A stretch of 64,000 nucleotides of DNA from positions 2,542,001-2,606,000 of the forward strand of contig NZ_CP082292.1 of NCBI RefSeq assembly GCF_019880205.1, given 5' to 3'. Positions 26,100-35,944 of this stretch are shown here, piece by piece; position 1 is the stretch's first letter, and each line of letters opens with the position of its first letter. The notes below the pieces were generated by a model. The model was not told the origin of the DNA. It saw only the letters and a list, made by a program, of their open reading frames with translations, and ran no database searches. Origin of the DNA: Pantoea alfalfae (GTDB lineage Bacteria > Pseudomonadota > Gammaproteobacteria > Enterobacterales > Enterobacteriaceae). Position numbers and translations under genes: made by a program.

Positions 26100-27800
26100 T
26101 TACTGTGTGGCCACAGCCGCTGACGTTGAATGGTCATCTTTCGCGGTTGCAGGCGCGTTTGCGGCGTCAGCTTTGTCAGTCGTGGCTTTATTATCACTGG
26201 CTGATTCTGCTGCATTGTCAGCTTTCGCTTTCTCAGCAGCGGCTTTTTCTGCTGCTGCTTTGTCAGCTTTTGCCTTTTCAGCCGCAGCTTTCTCGGCTGC
26301 AGCCTTATCCGCTTTTGCCTTTTCTGCTGCAGCTTTCTCGGCTGCAGCCTTATCCGCTTTTGCCTTTTCTGCGGCAGCTTTATCCGCTTCAGACTTCTCA
26401 GCGGCAGCTTTATCGGCGTCAGCCTTCTCTTTGGCTGCGGTCGCTTTATCCGCTTCAGCCTTATCAGCAGCAGCGTCATTCGTCGCTGCGGCTTTCGCAC
26501 TGTCGTCGTCAGACTGGGCTGCCGGTTGTGGTGCCGCCGCTGGCTGCATTGGCGTGCCCTGCAGCGCAGCATTCAGCACCTGAGAGAACTGATCCCAGCT
26601 GCAATAGCCGTTCGCATCGGCCTCACAACCCGCCAGTTGCAGCGTCACGCGCTTCGGCGGGTTTTTCAGGCTCAGTACATCCGCATTGCGCAGCTGATCG
26701 GCGGTCTGATAGACATACTCCACCCTGAGCAGGTCTTTATCGTTTTTCGCATCATGCCAGCGTTCGAAAACAACCTGACCGCCAATCGGCGTTTTTTCGA
26801 AGGTGTCAGGCAGGTCATAAGGCTTGACCTGTAACGCACTCAGCAGCGAGGCGATGTTCGAGTCATGGCCGACCATCAGCATAATTTTCGGCGCGTTAGC
26901 TTTGTCCTGATCCACTAACTGACTGCGAATGTAATCCACGAGCGGTGCAGCCACTTCACGGGAAACATCCGGGCTGGTGAATAGCGCATCCTGATAACCA
27001 TTTTTAATGGCTGACAGCTCTTTCCACTGTTCAGGCGTTTTGATCTGCCCCCAGGCAACCTGCTCCAGCGGGAAGCCTTCATAATATTGCAGCGTGAAAG
27101 CATCCATCAGCGAATTACCCACTTTCAGTGGACCGCTGACACCAGGCTCTTTACCATTTTCAGCGCTGAAGGTGTTCTGACCACTGCTGAGGTCGCACTG
27201 CTTTTTATTGTTACAGGCAGGCGAATTTTTGTAGTCGACAATCTTTTCCAGACGCTGGAAGGCGGGTTTTAGCGGCAGTTTTTCATTGGCGGCGGCCATG
27301 GCGGCTAACGCTTTTTTATTGAAGGCTTCGCTGTCATCGGTGATGACCGGATTGAAGACAGGATCCATGGAGCCCATTTCATCCTGATGCGTGACGGCAA
27401 CGTCACAGCCTGGGAAGGCACCATTGACAAAGAACTGCGCGGTAGCGACAGTGCGCTGCAGGCTGTTCGCGTAAACAAAGACATTATTGCTGTCAGGACA
27501 GCTGCCGTTCTTTACCAGGCCCTGCTGTGCCAGCCACTGACGGGTGTAGTTACCCATGTAAACTTCCAGCACGCCACCTTTCGTGGTCAGCTGTCCGCCG
27601 GGAACATCCCACTGCGGCCAGCTCTTTTTGGTCGACTGCTCCAGCACGCTGCCATTATCCGCCAGCGGCGCGCGCAGATTGTGACGGCTTACCATCAGCA
27701 CCTGTTGCAGCTGCATATCGCCATCAGCAGCAAATGCTGCCGTTCCGACCGGCAATGCAGCGAGCACTGACAATGCGCAAAGACTCAGTTTCTTGATCAT
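26100..27800 (-). CDS. agp: Glucose-1-phosphatase with repetitive Ala/Lys/Glu tail
   Basis: Periplasmic histidine acid phosphatase that releases glucose from glucose-1-phosphate. Residues 1-414 match E. coli Agp: signal peptide [24 protein letters not shown] split before ADG, the phosphate pocket SRHNLRAP and the proton-donor motif [10 protein letters not shown]. coli Agp ends there at 413; this protein has a further 152 residues, rich in A, K, E and D, with three copies of the 15-residue unit [15 protein letters not shown]. The tail resembles the TolA helical domain and may form a long helix in the periplasm. DNA of the repeats is nearly identical, pointing to recent expansion. Start chosen at ATG 27800. 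Confidence 0.9.
   Translation of the reverse strand: MIKKLSLCALSVLAALPVGTAAFAADGDMQLQQVLMVSRHNLRAPLADNGSVLEQSTKKSWPQWDVPGGQLTTKGGVLEVYMGNYTRQWLAQQGLVKNGSCPDSNNVFVYANSLQRTVATAQFFVNGAFPGCDVAVTHQDEMGSMDPVFNPVITDDSEAFNKKALAAMAAANEKLPLKPAFQRLEKIVDYKNSPACNNKKQCDLSSGQNTFSAENGKEPGVSGPLKVGNSLMDAFTLQYYEGFPLEQVAWGQIKTPEQWKELSAIKNGYQDALFTSPDVSREVAAPLVDYIRSQLVDQDKANAPKIMLMVGHDSNIASLLSALQVKPYDLPDTFEKTPIGGQVVFERWHDAKNDKDLLRVEYVYQTADQLRNADVLSLKNPPKRVTLQLAGCEADANGYCSWDQFSQVLNAALQGTPMQPAAAPQPAAQSDDDSAKAAATNDAAADKAEADKATAAKEKADADKAAAEKSEADKAAAEKAKADKAAAEKAAAEKAKADKAAAEKAAAEKAKADKAAAEKAAAEKAKADNAAESASDNKATTDKADAANAPATAKDDHSTSAAVATQ
26255..26400. repeat. 45-bp tandem repeats in the agp tail
   Basis: Near-identical tandem units of 45 bp, each beginning GCTTTTGCCTTTTC on the plus strand, encode the [15 protein letters not shown] repeats, flanked by more degenerate copies. 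Copy number may vary between strains. Confidence 0.85.
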
Positions 27801-28030
27801 TGTGCCTATTCCATTCATTCAGTAAAGAAACACTCAGGCTATCAACCGATTAGCTCGCCTCAGAGCGATGTATTTAACAGTGTAACTCAGCTCGCCTCAG
27901 AAAAGCGCCAGATGTTTGCAAAAACAGTGAGTGGACTATAGCAGAGATGCATAGGGCAGATGAATGTGCAGCCGCACGTCATCAGAAGAGGCGTAATTTT
28001 TCAGACTGGAGGAAGAAACAGGAGTGGCAG

Positions 28031-28063
28031 AAACGAAACAGGCCAGCACTATGTGCTGGCCTG
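28031..28063 (-). terminator. Terminator of the tRNA-Ser genes
   Basis: Perfect 11-bp stem CAGGCCAGCAC and GTGCTGGCCTG with three-base loop, followed on the minus strand by TTTCGTTTC, eight bases past the tRNA 3' end. Confidence 0.8.
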
Positions 28064-28070
28064 TAAAATG

Positions 28071-28158
28071 TGGCGGAGGAGGAGAGATTCGAACTCTCGG
28101 ATGGTTTCCCATCGGCGGTTTTCAAGACCGCTGCCTTAAGCCGCTCGGCCACCCCTCC
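28071..28158 (-). tRNA. tRNA-Ser (UGA), copy 2
   Basis: Eighty-eight bases with long variable arm, anticodon TGA in loop TCTTGAAAA, discriminator G and encoded CCA. Identical to the copy 155 bp upstream. It is nearest the terminator. Confidence 0.96.
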
Positions 28159-28225
28159 GTTTTGAAACTGTACTGCTTCGGTAAACTTATTGATTTTACC
28201 GCTTTATTGCCCGTGGCAGATAAAG

Positions 28226-28313
28226 TGGCGGAGGAGGAGAGATTCGAACTCTCGGATGGTTTCCCATCGGCGGTTTTCAAGACCGCTGCCTTAAGCCGCT
28301 CGGCCACCCCTCC
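28226..28313 (-). tRNA. serT: tRNA-Ser (UGA), copy 1
   Basis: Eighty-eight bases, same features as its downstream twin. The position next to yccA is that of the single serT gene of E. coli; spacer sequences of the two copies differ, so only the tRNA itself is duplicated. Confidence 0.96.
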
Positions 28314-28533
28314 GCAATGACGCGCACTATAAACATCCCGTTTAGCGATGTAAAGCGTCTATCTGTCTATTCGCCTGAAAAACAGCCAGATTGTGATTTT
28401 TCGCTGTGAAAACCGCCACTCTGCTCAAACAATTAGCAGAATAGCGCGTAAAGAAGGGTAAAACGCCTTTTCCCTCTTTAATGGCCTGCGTATTCTCGGC
28501 ACATATTTAGTGTTCTGCTTAAAGGAGCGCAAC

Positions 28534-29187
28534 ATGGAAAGAATTGTCACCTCATCGCAGTCTTCACTGCTGTCAACGCACAGAGTTCTGCGCAATACCT
28601 ATTTTCTGCTGGGGCTGACCCTGGCCTTTTCCGCGGTGACGGCGACAGCCAGCACCCTGCTGGCCCTGCCTGCGCCTGGTCTGATCCTGATGCTGGTCGG
28701 CTTCTATGGCCTGATGTTTTTAACCTACCGTCTGGCAAACAGCCCGATGGGGATTCTGGCCGCGTTTGCTTTCACCGGCTTCCTGGGATATTGCCTGGGT
28801 CCTATCCTGAGTTCGTTCCTGACCGCAGGCATGGGCGACGTGATCGCGCTGGCACTGGGTGGTACGGCGCTGGTGTTCTTCTGCTGTTCTGCCTACGTGC
28901 TGACTACCCGTCGTGATATGTCTTTCCTGGGCGGCATGATGATGGCTGGTTTTGTGGTGCTGCTGGTGGCGGTGGTCGCGAATATCTTCCTGCAGCTGCC
29001 TGCGTTGCATCTGGCTATCAGCGCCCTGTTCATCCTGTTCTCCGCTGGTGCCATTTTGTGGGAGACCAGCAACATCATCCAGGGTGGCGAAACCAACTAC
29101 ATCCGGGCGACGGTCAGCCTCTATGTTTCGCTCTATAACATCTTCGTCAGTCTGCTGAGCCTGCTGGGTTTTGCCCGCAGCAACTAA
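28534..29187 (+). CDS. yccA: FtsH modulator YccA (BAX inhibitor-1 family)
   Basis: Inner-membrane protein of 217 residues that is a substrate and modulator of the FtsH protease and protects SecY. Seven hydrophobic helices; family segments [41 protein letters not shown] and [19 protein letters not shown] match E. coli YccA closely. AAAGGAG precedes the ATG at 28534. Terminator follows at 29211. Confidence 0.97.
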   Translation: MERIVTSSQSSLLSTHRVLRNTYFLLGLTLAFSAVTATASTLLALPAPGLILMLVGFYGLMFLTYRLANSPMGILAAFAFTGFLGYCLGPILSSFLTAGMGDVIALALGGTALVFFCCSAYVLTTRRDMSFLGGMMMAGFVVLLVAVVANIFLQLPALHLAISALFILFSAGAILWETSNIIQGGETNYIRATVSLYVSLYNIFVSLLSLLGFARSN

Positions 29188-29210
29188 CCGGCAGTGACAG
29201 TCACCCTTTG

Positions 29211-29234
29211 AAACCCCGCTTCGGCGGGGTTTTT
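29211..29234 (+). terminator. Terminator of yccA
   Basis: AAACCCCGC, TTCG, GCGGGGTTTTT; the stable UUCG tetraloop and T-run are typical. Confidence 0.9.
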
Positions 29235-29292
29235 GCTTTTACTGCCCGCCAGGTTTGCTAAACTGCGCCGTCATTTACAGAGAGGACATCAC

Positions 29293-29619
29293 GTGAATTT
29301 TAACGGTAACGAAATCGCCGTCGATGCCGAAGGCTATCTGAAGCATACTGCCGACTGGAGTGAGGCGCTGGCGGCGCACATCGCGGAACAGGAAGGGCTT
29401 ACTATGACTGAAGCGCACTGGGAGGTGGTCCATTTTGTGCGCGCGTTTTATCTGGAATTTAACACCTCACCCGCCGTGCGAATGCTGGTAAAGGCAATGG
29501 CGCAGAAGTATGGGGAAGAGAAAGGCAACAGCCGCTACCTGTTTCGCCTCTTCCCGGAAGGACCCGCTAAACAGGCGACGAAAATCGCCGGTCTGCCTAA
29601 ACCGGCGAAATGTCTGTAA
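29293..29619 (+). CDS. tusE: Sulfur-transfer protein TusE
   Basis: Last persulfide carrier of the TusABCDE relay, which passes sulfur to MnmA for 2-thiolation of wobble uridine in tRNA. The 108-residue protein has the DsrC-like ending PGL-type GLPKPAKCL, with the penultimate cysteine as carrier, and [17 protein letters not shown]. The start is GTG at 29293 after AGAGGA; the upstream in-frame codons have no homology. Confidence 0.96.
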   Translation: MNFNGNEIAVDAEGYLKHTADWSEALAAHIAEQEGLTMTEAHWEVVHFVRAFYLEFNTSPAVRMLVKAMAQKYGEEKGNSRYLFRLFPEGPAKQATKIAGLPKPAKCL

Positions 29620-29898
29620 TTAACCGGTTTTGAAATCGCGGGGCGGTTCTGCGGGCTGATGTGGCTCCACCAGCACCTTATCCACGCGCGCACTGCGAGG
29701 TCCGCCCGCTTTAATCCAGGCAATCAGCGCTTCAACCTGATCCGCCTCGCCCCAGGCCAGCACCTCGACGCTGCCGTCATCCAGATTTCGCGCGTACCCC
29801 AGTACGCCCAGGGTTCTGGCTTCAGCCTGCGTACTGTAGCGAAACCCAACGCCCTGGACGCGGCCATGAACCCATGCTTTAAAACAGGCTGCTGACAT
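29620..29898 (-). CDS. yccX: Acylphosphatase
   Basis: Small enzyme of 92 residues that hydrolyses carboxyl-phosphate bonds. The acylphosphatase signature [12 protein letters not shown] carries the catalytic arginine and [13 protein letters not shown] the catalytic asparagine. It ends one base after tusE on the opposite strand, the E. coli arrangement. Confidence 0.97.
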   Translation of the reverse strand: MSAACFKAWVHGRVQGVGFRYSTQAEARTLGVLGYARNLDDGSVEVLAWGEADQVEALIAWIKAGGPRSARVDKVLVEPHQPAEPPRDFKTG

Positions 29899-29983
29899 GA
29901 TTCTCTCCTGCTGCTGTTCGTTGCAATTTCCCGTTATCCACCGGACAATGGCGCCTCATTTTTTCAGGTAAGCATAGCAAACT

Positions 29984-31174
29984 ATGACAGTCAGATTGAT
30001 TCTCGCAAAGGGACGTGAAAAGTCCCTGCTCCGTCGCCATCCATGGGTCTTTTCAGGGGCCGTTGCACGTCTGGAAGGTAAAGCGCAACTGGGTGAAACC
30101 ATTGACGTGTGTGACAGCAACGGTAAATGGCTGGCGCGTGCCGCTTATTCACCCGAGTCGCAGATCCGCGCCCGCGTCTGGAGCTGGCAGGCCGATGAAT
30201 CCATCGATATCGCCTTCTTTGTCCGCCGTTTTGAACAGGCGCAGCAGTGGCGCAAATGGCTGGCGGCCCGCGATGGTCTGGATAGCTATCGCCTGATCGC
30301 CGGTGAATCAGATGGTTTACCGGGCGTTACCATTGATCGCTTTGGCAACTTTTTAGTACTTCAGCTGCTTTCAGCAGGTGCGGAATATCAGCGCGCGGCG
30401 ATCATCACTGCCCTGCAACAGTGCTTCCCTGGCTGTGCCATCTATGACCGCTCTGACGTCGCTGTTCGTAAGAAAGAGGGCCTGGAACTGACGCAGGGCA
30501 CCGTCACCGGTGAACTTCCCCCGCCTCTGCTGCCGATTACCGAGCATGGCATGAAGCTGCTGGTTGATATTCAGGGCGGTCATAAAACCGGCTATTACCT
30601 TGATCAGCGTGACAGCCGTCTTGCCACGCGTCGTTACGCGCAGGATGCCCGCGTGCTTAACTGCTTCTCTTATACTGGCGGCTTCGCGGTTTCTGCATTG
30701 ATGGGCGGCTGTAAAGAAGTGATCAGCGTGGATACCTCACAGGAAGCGCTGGACGTTGCCCGTCAGAACGTTGAACTGAATGAGCTGGATCTTTCCCGCG
30801 CGCACTTTGAACGTGATGATGTATTCAAATTGCTGCGCCGTTATCGTGACAGCGGGGAAAAATTTGATCTGATCATCATGGATCCGCCAAAGTTTGTCGA
30901 AAACAAAAGCCAGTTAATGGGTGCCTGCCGCGGCTATAAAGATATTAATATGCTCGCCATTCAGCTACTTAACCCGGGCGGCGTGCTGCTGACGTTCTCC
31001 TGTTCCGGTCTGATGGCTACCGATCTGTTCCAGAAGATCATTGCCGATGCCGCACTGGATGCTGGTCGCGAAGTGCAGTTTATTGAGCAGTTCCGGCAGG
31101 CAGCGGATCATCCGGTTATCGCCAGCTATCCGGAAGGTCTCTATCTGAAAGGTTTCGCCTGCCGCGTGATGTGA
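29984..31174 (+). CDS. rlmI: 23S rRNA m5C1962 methyltransferase RlmI
   Basis: Adds a methyl group to C1962 of 23S rRNA using S-adenosylmethionine. The 396-residue protein matches E. coli in length: N-terminal PUA domain ([22 protein letters not shown]), central linker and C-terminal Rossmann methyltransferase with [18 protein letters not shown], the catalytic IIMDPPKF motif and the late TFSCSGLM. Its 5' region is divergent from yccX. Confidence 0.97.
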   Translation: MTVRLILAKGREKSLLRRHPWVFSGAVARLEGKAQLGETIDVCDSNGKWLARAAYSPESQIRARVWSWQADESIDIAFFVRRFEQAQQWRKWLAARDGLDSYRLIAGESDGLPGVTIDRFGNFLVLQLLSAGAEYQRAAIITALQQCFPGCAIYDRSDVAVRKKEGLELTQGTVTGELPPPLLPITEHGMKLLVDIQGGHKTGYYLDQRDSRLATRRYAQDARVLNCFSYTGGFAVSALMGGCKEVISVDTSQEALDVARQNVELNELDLSRAHFERDDVFKLLRRYRDSGEKFDLIIMDPPKFVENKSQLMGACRGYKDINMLAIQLLNPGGVLLTFSCSGLMATDLFQKIIADAALDAGREVQFIEQFRQAADHPVIASYPEGLYLKGFACRVM

Positions 31175-31202
31175 CTTGAAAAATCAGCTCCTGCCCCCAT
31201 AT
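31175..31202 (+). promoter_or_regulatory. Sigma-32 heat-shock promoter of hspQ
   Basis: CTTGAAA, 13 bases, CCCCATAT matches the heat-shock sigma factor consensus at both elements and lies 32 bp before the hspQ start. It agrees with hspQ being a heat-shock gene in E. coli. Confidence 0.85.
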
Positions 31203-31233
31203 TGGAAAGAGAGCTTTTTTTTCGGAGGTCACT

Positions 31234-31551
31234 ATGATTGCCAGTAAATTTGGTATTGGTCAGCAGGTTCGTCATCGTCTGTCCGGCGTACTGGGCGTTA
31301 TCGTCGATGTCGATCCTGAATACTCGTTAGATGCACCTAAAATTGAAGATGTTGGCGCAGAAGAGAAAATGCGCACCGCACCCTGGTATCATGTGGTGAT
31401 GGAAGATGAGGAAGGCGATCAGGTTCATACTTATGTTGCCGAAATTCAGCTGTCCGGTGAAACAAGCATTGAGCATCCTGAGCAGCCATCAATGGATGAG
31501 CTGGCGGCGTCAGTACGTCAGCAATTACAGGCACCTCATCTGCGGCATTAA
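31234..31551 (+). CDS. hspQ: Heat shock protein HspQ
   Basis: Hemimethylated-DNA-binding family protein of 105 residues, the E. coli length. It promotes degradation of mutant DnaA and acts as an adaptor for Lon. Family segments are [25 protein letters not shown] and [27 protein letters not shown] lies before the ATG, and a sigma-32 promoter is visible upstream. Confidence 0.97.
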   Translation: MIASKFGIGQQVRHRLSGVLGVIVDVDPEYSLDAPKIEDVGAEEKMRTAPWYHVVMEDEEGDQVHTYVAEIQLSGETSIEHPEQPSMDELAASVRQQLQAPHLRH

Positions 31552-31586
31552 TCTGTGGCGGCACGCTCTGCCGCCACGCTAATTTT

Positions 31587-32000
31587 TTAACGCGTTATCC
31601 CCAGACGCGGAATTTCAATCTTCGGGCAGCGATCCATAATCACCGTCATACCCGCATCCTGTGCCAGTACCGCCGCCTGCTCATTAATCACACCCAGCTG
31701 CAGCCATAATGTTTTTGCACCTGCAGCAATGGCTTCCTGCGCTACGCCCCATGCGGCTTCTGAATTGCGGAAGACATCTACCATATCAATCTCGCCCGGT
31801 ACATCCGCCAGGCTGCCATAAGCCTGCTGCCCCAGCAGGGTTTTACCGGCCAGTTTCGGGCTGACCGGGATCACGTCATAGCCCTGATCGAGCAGATATT
31901 TCATCACACCATAACTGGGACGGTCGGGACGATCGCTTGCCCCTACTAAGGCGATACGTTGGGTACGCGTCAGCACATCGCGAATTGTCTGGTCGTTCAT
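31587..32000 (-). CDS. yccU: CoA-binding protein YccU
   Basis: Rossmann-fold protein of 137 residues of the CoA-binding family; function unknown. The nucleotide-binding start [35 protein letters not shown] and the ending [10 protein letters not shown] are conserved. Convergent with hspQ, as in E. coli. Confidence 0.95.
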   Translation of the reverse strand: MNDQTIRDVLTRTQRIALVGASDRPDRPSYGVMKYLLDQGYDVIPVSPKLAGKTLLGQQAYGSLADVPGEIDMVDVFRNSEAAWGVAQEAIAAGAKTLWLQLGVINEQAAVLAQDAGMTVIMDRCPKIEIPRLGITR

Positions 32001-32176
32001 CTTTATCTCCTTTCAGGTCAGTGTTGAGTGTAGTTTGACGCATGCTTTAACAGTTAAGTCCCTGACGAAATTAATTGAACCTGCGCACGAATAAATATGT
32101 TCAAATGTAAATTAGCTGCCATAATGTAAGAATTTGCTACACGCCATCCTTTGCGTCACCACTTACCGGAGTTGAA

Positions 32177-32818
32177 ATGAAGCTGTCGCTGGCCTTAACG
32201 GGGTTACTTACACTCCTTGTTTCGGCGTCCTGTTCTGCCATCACATTAAAGCTCGATCCCCAAATCGATATGCTGGTGCTGGATGGCCGAAAAATTTCAG
32301 GCTCGTTCCTCAAAGGAGCAGACAGCTTAGAGCTGGATAGCGGTCAGCATCAGTTTCTGTTTCGGGTAGAGCAGCAGCGTGAAGGGCAGAAAGAGAGTGT
32401 GATCGCTTATCAGTCTGCACCGATGATCGTTACCTTTACTGCCGTGGCCAAAACCATCACTATCCGGTTGCCGGCGCTGGAGACAAAACGTGAGCGTTAT
32501 CATTTTGACCGCAGTCTGAATTTTCAGTTGGTGGATGAGAAAGGCAATGAGATAACCAGCGTGCGTGACCACCTGCCAGCAACCGCGACAGCTGATATGG
32601 AAAAAGCGATGCTGAATTACAATCGCACCCATCAGATTGCCTCTGTACCCCGGTTTGCAAATTCCGCTTCTGCTACGCCCTCTTCTTCCCGCCTCACCGC
32701 CGATCTGGACTGGACAACGCAGGCCGAACTGCCCTCGCTGCATCGCTGGTTTCACCGCTTCGACGAAGCCACGCGTCAGCAATTACTGACCCTGGTCAAA
32801 ATGTTACGTACGAGTTGA
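32177..32818 (+). CDS. yccT: YccT/CsgI, DUF2057-family periplasmic protein
   Basis: Secreted protein of 213 residues with a cleavable signal peptide (MKLSLALTGLLTLLVSASCSA, cleavage after the last A). DUF2057 family; the E. coli protein, also called CsgI, restrains curli polymerisation. Visible family pattern: LKLDPQIDMLVLDGRKISGSFLKG near the start and GQHQFLFRV. The last part is variable. GGAG lies before the ATG. Confidence 0.92.
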   Translation: MKLSLALTGLLTLLVSASCSAITLKLDPQIDMLVLDGRKISGSFLKGADSLELDSGQHQFLFRVEQQREGQKESVIAYQSAPMIVTFTAVAKTITIRLPALETKRERYHFDRSLNFQLVDEKGNEITSVRDHLPATATADMEKAMLNYNRTHQIASVPRFANSASATPSSSRLTADLDWTTQAELPSLHRWFHRFDEATRQQLLTLVKMLRTS

Positions 32819-32887
32819 TAGCGTTGAAGGGCCAGAGGTACACTCGTGCTCTCTCTTCTTGCGCATGAGCCTTATCAGGACGCCTTT

Positions 32888-33346
32888 ATGGAACAGACTT
32901 TTCGTACCCTTGGCACCACAAAACATATCGCGCTGGTCGCCCATGACCACTGTAAAGCCGCTCTGCTTGAATGGATTAAACAAAACCAGCCCGCACTTGA
33001 ACCACACATCCTCTATGCGACCGGCACCACCGGAAACCTGATCAATCGTAATACCGGTCTGAATGTGACAGCTATGCTGAGCGGCCCCATGGGCGGCGAT
33101 CAGCAGGTAGGTGCGCTGATCTCGGAAGGTAAAATTGATGCGCTGATTTTTTTCTGGGATCCACTCAACGCCGTGCCGCACGATCCGGATGTAAAAGCCC
33201 TGCTGCGTCTGGCGACCGTCTGGAATATCCCGGTCGCCACGAACCGCTCCACAGCGGATTTTATTATTCAGTCGCCACTGTTTGCCCAAAACGTTGAGAT
33301 TATGATTCCTGACTATCAGCGCTATCTGGCCGATCGTCTGAAATAA
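32888..33346 (+). CDS. mgsA: Methylglyoxal synthase
   Basis: Converts dihydroxyacetone phosphate to methylglyoxal and phosphate, a bypass of lower glycolysis. The 152-residue protein equals E. coli MgsA in length, with LVAHDHCK at the start, the phosphate and catalytic segment [11 protein letters not shown] (catalytic aspartate) and [14 protein letters not shown] start at ATG 32888; longer in-frame starts extend beyond the family N-terminus. Confidence 0.97.
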   Translation: MEQTFRTLGTTKHIALVAHDHCKAALLEWIKQNQPALEPHILYATGTTGNLINRNTGLNVTAMLSGPMGGDQQVGALISEGKIDALIFFWDPLNAVPHDPDVKALLRLATVWNIPVATNRSTADFIIQSPLFAQNVEIMIPDYQRYLADRLK

Positions 33347-33347
33347 C

Positions 33348-35402
33348 TCAGGCTTTACGCAGCACAGGAACGCCCAGTTCGCGGAAGTGATCAACAAACG
33401 GTGACGGCGCGGCCTTATCAAACATCAGAAAAACCTGCTGGCGCGCTCGCGTCAGCGCCACATAGGCCAGACGGCGCTCTTCGGCATCCGGAAACGCTTC
33501 GGGCTGCGGTAACAGGCCCTGTTCGATAATCGACTCACGTACTTCCGCCGGGAAACCCTCTTTGCCCTGCTGCAATCCCAGCAAAATAACGTAATCCGCC
33601 TGCTGACCTTTGCTGGCATGGATTGTCATAAATTCCAGATTAAGTTTCGGCCAGCGGGTTCTGGCTTTATCGAGCAGTTCCGGTCGCAGATAGTGATAGC
33701 GCGCCAGTAGCAGAATCCGCTCTTCAGGCTTCGCATAACCGCTGAGTTTGTTCAGCAGGGCTTCCAGCTGATCCTCCGCCAGCAGCGAAATCGACTTTTT
33801 ATTGCCTTTGGTGACGCTGTTCAGCGGTTTTGCCAGCTGCTGCGGATTCTGCTGGATAAACCGGTTCGCAATGTCACCGATGCGATCATTAAAGCGGTAG
33901 GTGGTGTCCAGCACGCACCGATCGCCCTCACCGAAGTAGTGATGAAATGCGGTGGTCAGCGTCATCTCTGCGCCGCTGAAGCGGTAGATAGCCTGCCAGT
34001 CATCGCCGACAGCAAACAGCGCGGTGCGCTTATTCTGCTGGCGTAGTGCGCTGAGCAATGCGGCACGCTGAGGCGAGATATCCTGGAATTCATCCACCAG
34101 AATGTGTTTCCACGGACTGATAAAGCGTCCTTTTTCCAGAATGGCAATCGCCTGGTGAATGAGTCCCGAGAAATCGACCGCGCCCTCTTCTTTCAGCGCG
34201 CTTTTCCACGCTTTCAGCAGGGGTGCCATCAGTTTGATGCGTTTACTGAAGCGATCCCGAATCTCTTCCGGCACGTCGGCGATCATCGCTGCCTGCGCAC
34301 CGCCATGCATGCGCATCAGACCGAGCCAGCGCTCCAGACGTGACGCCAGCCGGTTTGCCAGCCTCTCGTCCTCCCAGAATGGCCCTTCCGGTAACTCCCA
34401 CGCCAGTTCGTCACGGAGCCACTGACGCCAGCCGTTTGCCATCGCCTTTTTCTCGTGGCACTGCTGCCGCCACTCCCTGAGTAGCAGCGTGCGACGTGCA
34501 TCCGCATCGCTCTCCAGCTTGCTGATAACCGGCTGCTTATTGCTCCCTTCACGAATAATATGCAGAGCCAGAGAATGGAAAGTCTTTGCCTGGATGTCAC
34601 CCGCAGAGAGCCGGGACTGAATACGTGCGTTCATCTCTTCAGCAGCCTGGCGGCCAAATGCCAGCAACAGAATTTGATCGGCGCTGGCCAGTCTGCGCTC
34701 CATTAACCAGCCTGCACGGGCCACCAGCACCGAGGTTTTACCGCTGCCCGCACCAGCCAGTACCAGCAGAGAATCCTCGCCATTAACCACCGCCTCACAC
34801 TGCGATTGATTGAGTGGCGTGCTCTCGACGCTGGCAAAGAACGACTGATAGCGGGTCAGCATAGCGTTAGTCCAGTCACGGTTTCGCTGCCGCAGAGCCA
34901 ACTCACCCTGATCCAGCCAGTGCTGGCAAAATGCCAGGCTATCACGGCAGTCAGGAAAATCGTTTAAGCGGGTGAGCGGCATCGGTAACGCGTCGAACTG
35001 TTTGAGAATTTTTATCTTCAGCGCCTGCAGCTCGTGGCGATTCAGCCAGCGATCCTGCGCGCCAAACGTCCCGATTTCGTCGCGCAGTGACTGGAGTACC
35101 TCGCGGCACACCGTGCTCATCTCCAGACTCCAGTTCTGCCAGGCCTGCATCAGATAGTGGTGAAAGCGCTGCGTCTCCTGCCATTCCGTTCCGTGCAGCC
35201 GGACCACTTTTTCATCGTCCAGCAAAAATTCCAGCTCGCCCCATACCAGCCCACGCTTGCAGGCGATATTAAGTAACTGGTTAAAGGGGATCAGATACTC
35301 ATGCTTATCGCCACTGACTTCGACACCCGCTGCCAGCAGACGAACACGGTTATAAGGATGCTGAGCAAGCCGTTTGCCCATTGAAGTTGCTTTCAGTTCC
35401 AC
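33348..35402 (-). CDS. helD: DNA helicase IV
   Basis: Superfamily 1 helicase of 684 residues, the E. coli length, moving 3' to 5' on single-stranded DNA; involved in RecF-pathway recombination. Walker A is AGAGSGKT at 216-223, Walker B HILVDEFQDISP, and the C-terminal helicase motifs include VGDDWQAIYRFSG and EFMTIHASKGQQADYV, then YVALTRARQQV. The extended N-terminal domain is present. It converges on mgsA. The prophage begins about 150 bp upstream of its start. Confidence 0.97.
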   Translation of the reverse strand: MELKATSMGKRLAQHPYNRVRLLAAGVEVSGDKHEYLIPFNQLLNIACKRGLVWGELEFLLDDEKVVRLHGTEWQETQRFHHYLMQAWQNWSLEMSTVCREVLQSLRDEIGTFGAQDRWLNRHELQALKIKILKQFDALPMPLTRLNDFPDCRDSLAFCQHWLDQGELALRQRNRDWTNAMLTRYQSFFASVESTPLNQSQCEAVVNGEDSLLVLAGAGSGKTSVLVARAGWLMERRLASADQILLLAFGRQAAEEMNARIQSRLSAGDIQAKTFHSLALHIIREGSNKQPVISKLESDADARRTLLLREWRQQCHEKKAMANGWRQWLRDELAWELPEGPFWEDERLANRLASRLERWLGLMRMHGGAQAAMIADVPEEIRDRFSKRIKLMAPLLKAWKSALKEEGAVDFSGLIHQAIAILEKGRFISPWKHILVDEFQDISPQRAALLSALRQQNKRTALFAVGDDWQAIYRFSGAEMTLTTAFHHYFGEGDRCVLDTTYRFNDRIGDIANRFIQQNPQQLAKPLNSVTKGNKKSISLLAEDQLEALLNKLSGYAKPEERILLLARYHYLRPELLDKARTRWPKLNLEFMTIHASKGQQADYVILLGLQQGKEGFPAEVRESIIEQGLLPQPEAFPDAEERRLAYVALTRARQQVFLMFDKAAPSPFVDHFRELGVPVLRKA

Positions 35403-35563
35403 GCCGACACCAACGTCAGATAAGAGGATTAGGGGGAGTTTACCTGTCAGACCCTTGGCGCTCCAGCCTTAAAACAGGCTATACTGATCTTGAAAGTAAT
35501 TTTCATTATTTTATCTATAAATATCAACATATTAAATAAAATTACGGCCTTTATATTTTTACT

Positions 35564-35603
35564 ATGGCAGCAAAATGGCAGCAGATAATTTTCAATGGCA
35601 GCA
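35564..35603. repeat. Three ATGGCAGCA direct repeats at prophage edge
   Basis: ATGGCAGCA occurs at 35564, 35575 and 35595, spaced 11 and 20 bp, about one and two helical turns. It lies between helD and the terminator of the phage late operon, where P2-like phages keep attachment-site arm sequences. Likely integrase arm sites; the att core cannot be fixed without the other prophage end. Confidence 0.5.
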
Positions 35604-35608
35604 TGCAT

Positions 35609-35632
35609 AAAAAAACCCGCTTTCGCGGGCTT
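35609..35632 (-). terminator. Terminator of the phage late operon
   Basis: On the minus strand AGCCCGC, GAAA, GCGGG then seven T, four bases after the ogr stop. Marks the end of the D-ogr transcript. Confidence 0.9.
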
Positions 35633-35635
35633 TGC

Positions 35636-35851
35636 TTAGTGCAACTGTAATGGCTGCTGTTCTTGATGTACATGGAGCATCACCTTGTTCACCTGCCCCG
35701 GACTTACGATAATCCCGGCTAGAGCCTCGTGCGTTTTAAACGTACAACTGCAATTGATGTTGGTGCATTGGTGGTAACGCTCTTTTGTTTCTTTTGAGAT
35801 ATAGCGGCTGCTTTTAGCGTGAGCTGCGGTGCTGCATAACGGGCAGTGCAT
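35636..35851 (-). CDS. ogr: Late-gene activator Ogr/Delta
   Basis: Zinc-finger transcription activator of P2-like phages that contacts the RNA polymerase alpha subunit at late promoters. The 71-residue protein has the C-x2-C...C-x4-C pattern in MHCPLCSTAAHAKSSRY and HQCTNINCSCTF, with the conserved SRYISKETKERYHQC core. Start at the third ATG-type codon (35851), matching P2 Ogr length. It is the last gene of the rightmost-to-left late transcript. Confidence 0.93.
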   Translation of the reverse strand: MHCPLCSTAAHAKSSRYISKETKERYHQCTNINCSCTFKTHEALAGIIVSPGQVNKVMLHVHQEQQPLQLH

Positions 35852-35944
35852 CATGATCAATAATCCTTGGGATGGCGAAGCGGTGGCGGCTGTTTGTATT
35901 TTGAATATTCAAACTTGATTTTGCAAATTTAAGTTTCATCTTAT

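Noticed and set aside
26255..26400. Possible CRISPR-like array
   Set aside because: The regular 45-bp units have no spacers and are in frame with the agp coding sequence.
26083..26583. Long alanine/serine-rich frame opposite the agp tail
   Set aside because: It is the antisense shadow of the Ala/Lys/Glu repeats; low complexity keeps several frames open.
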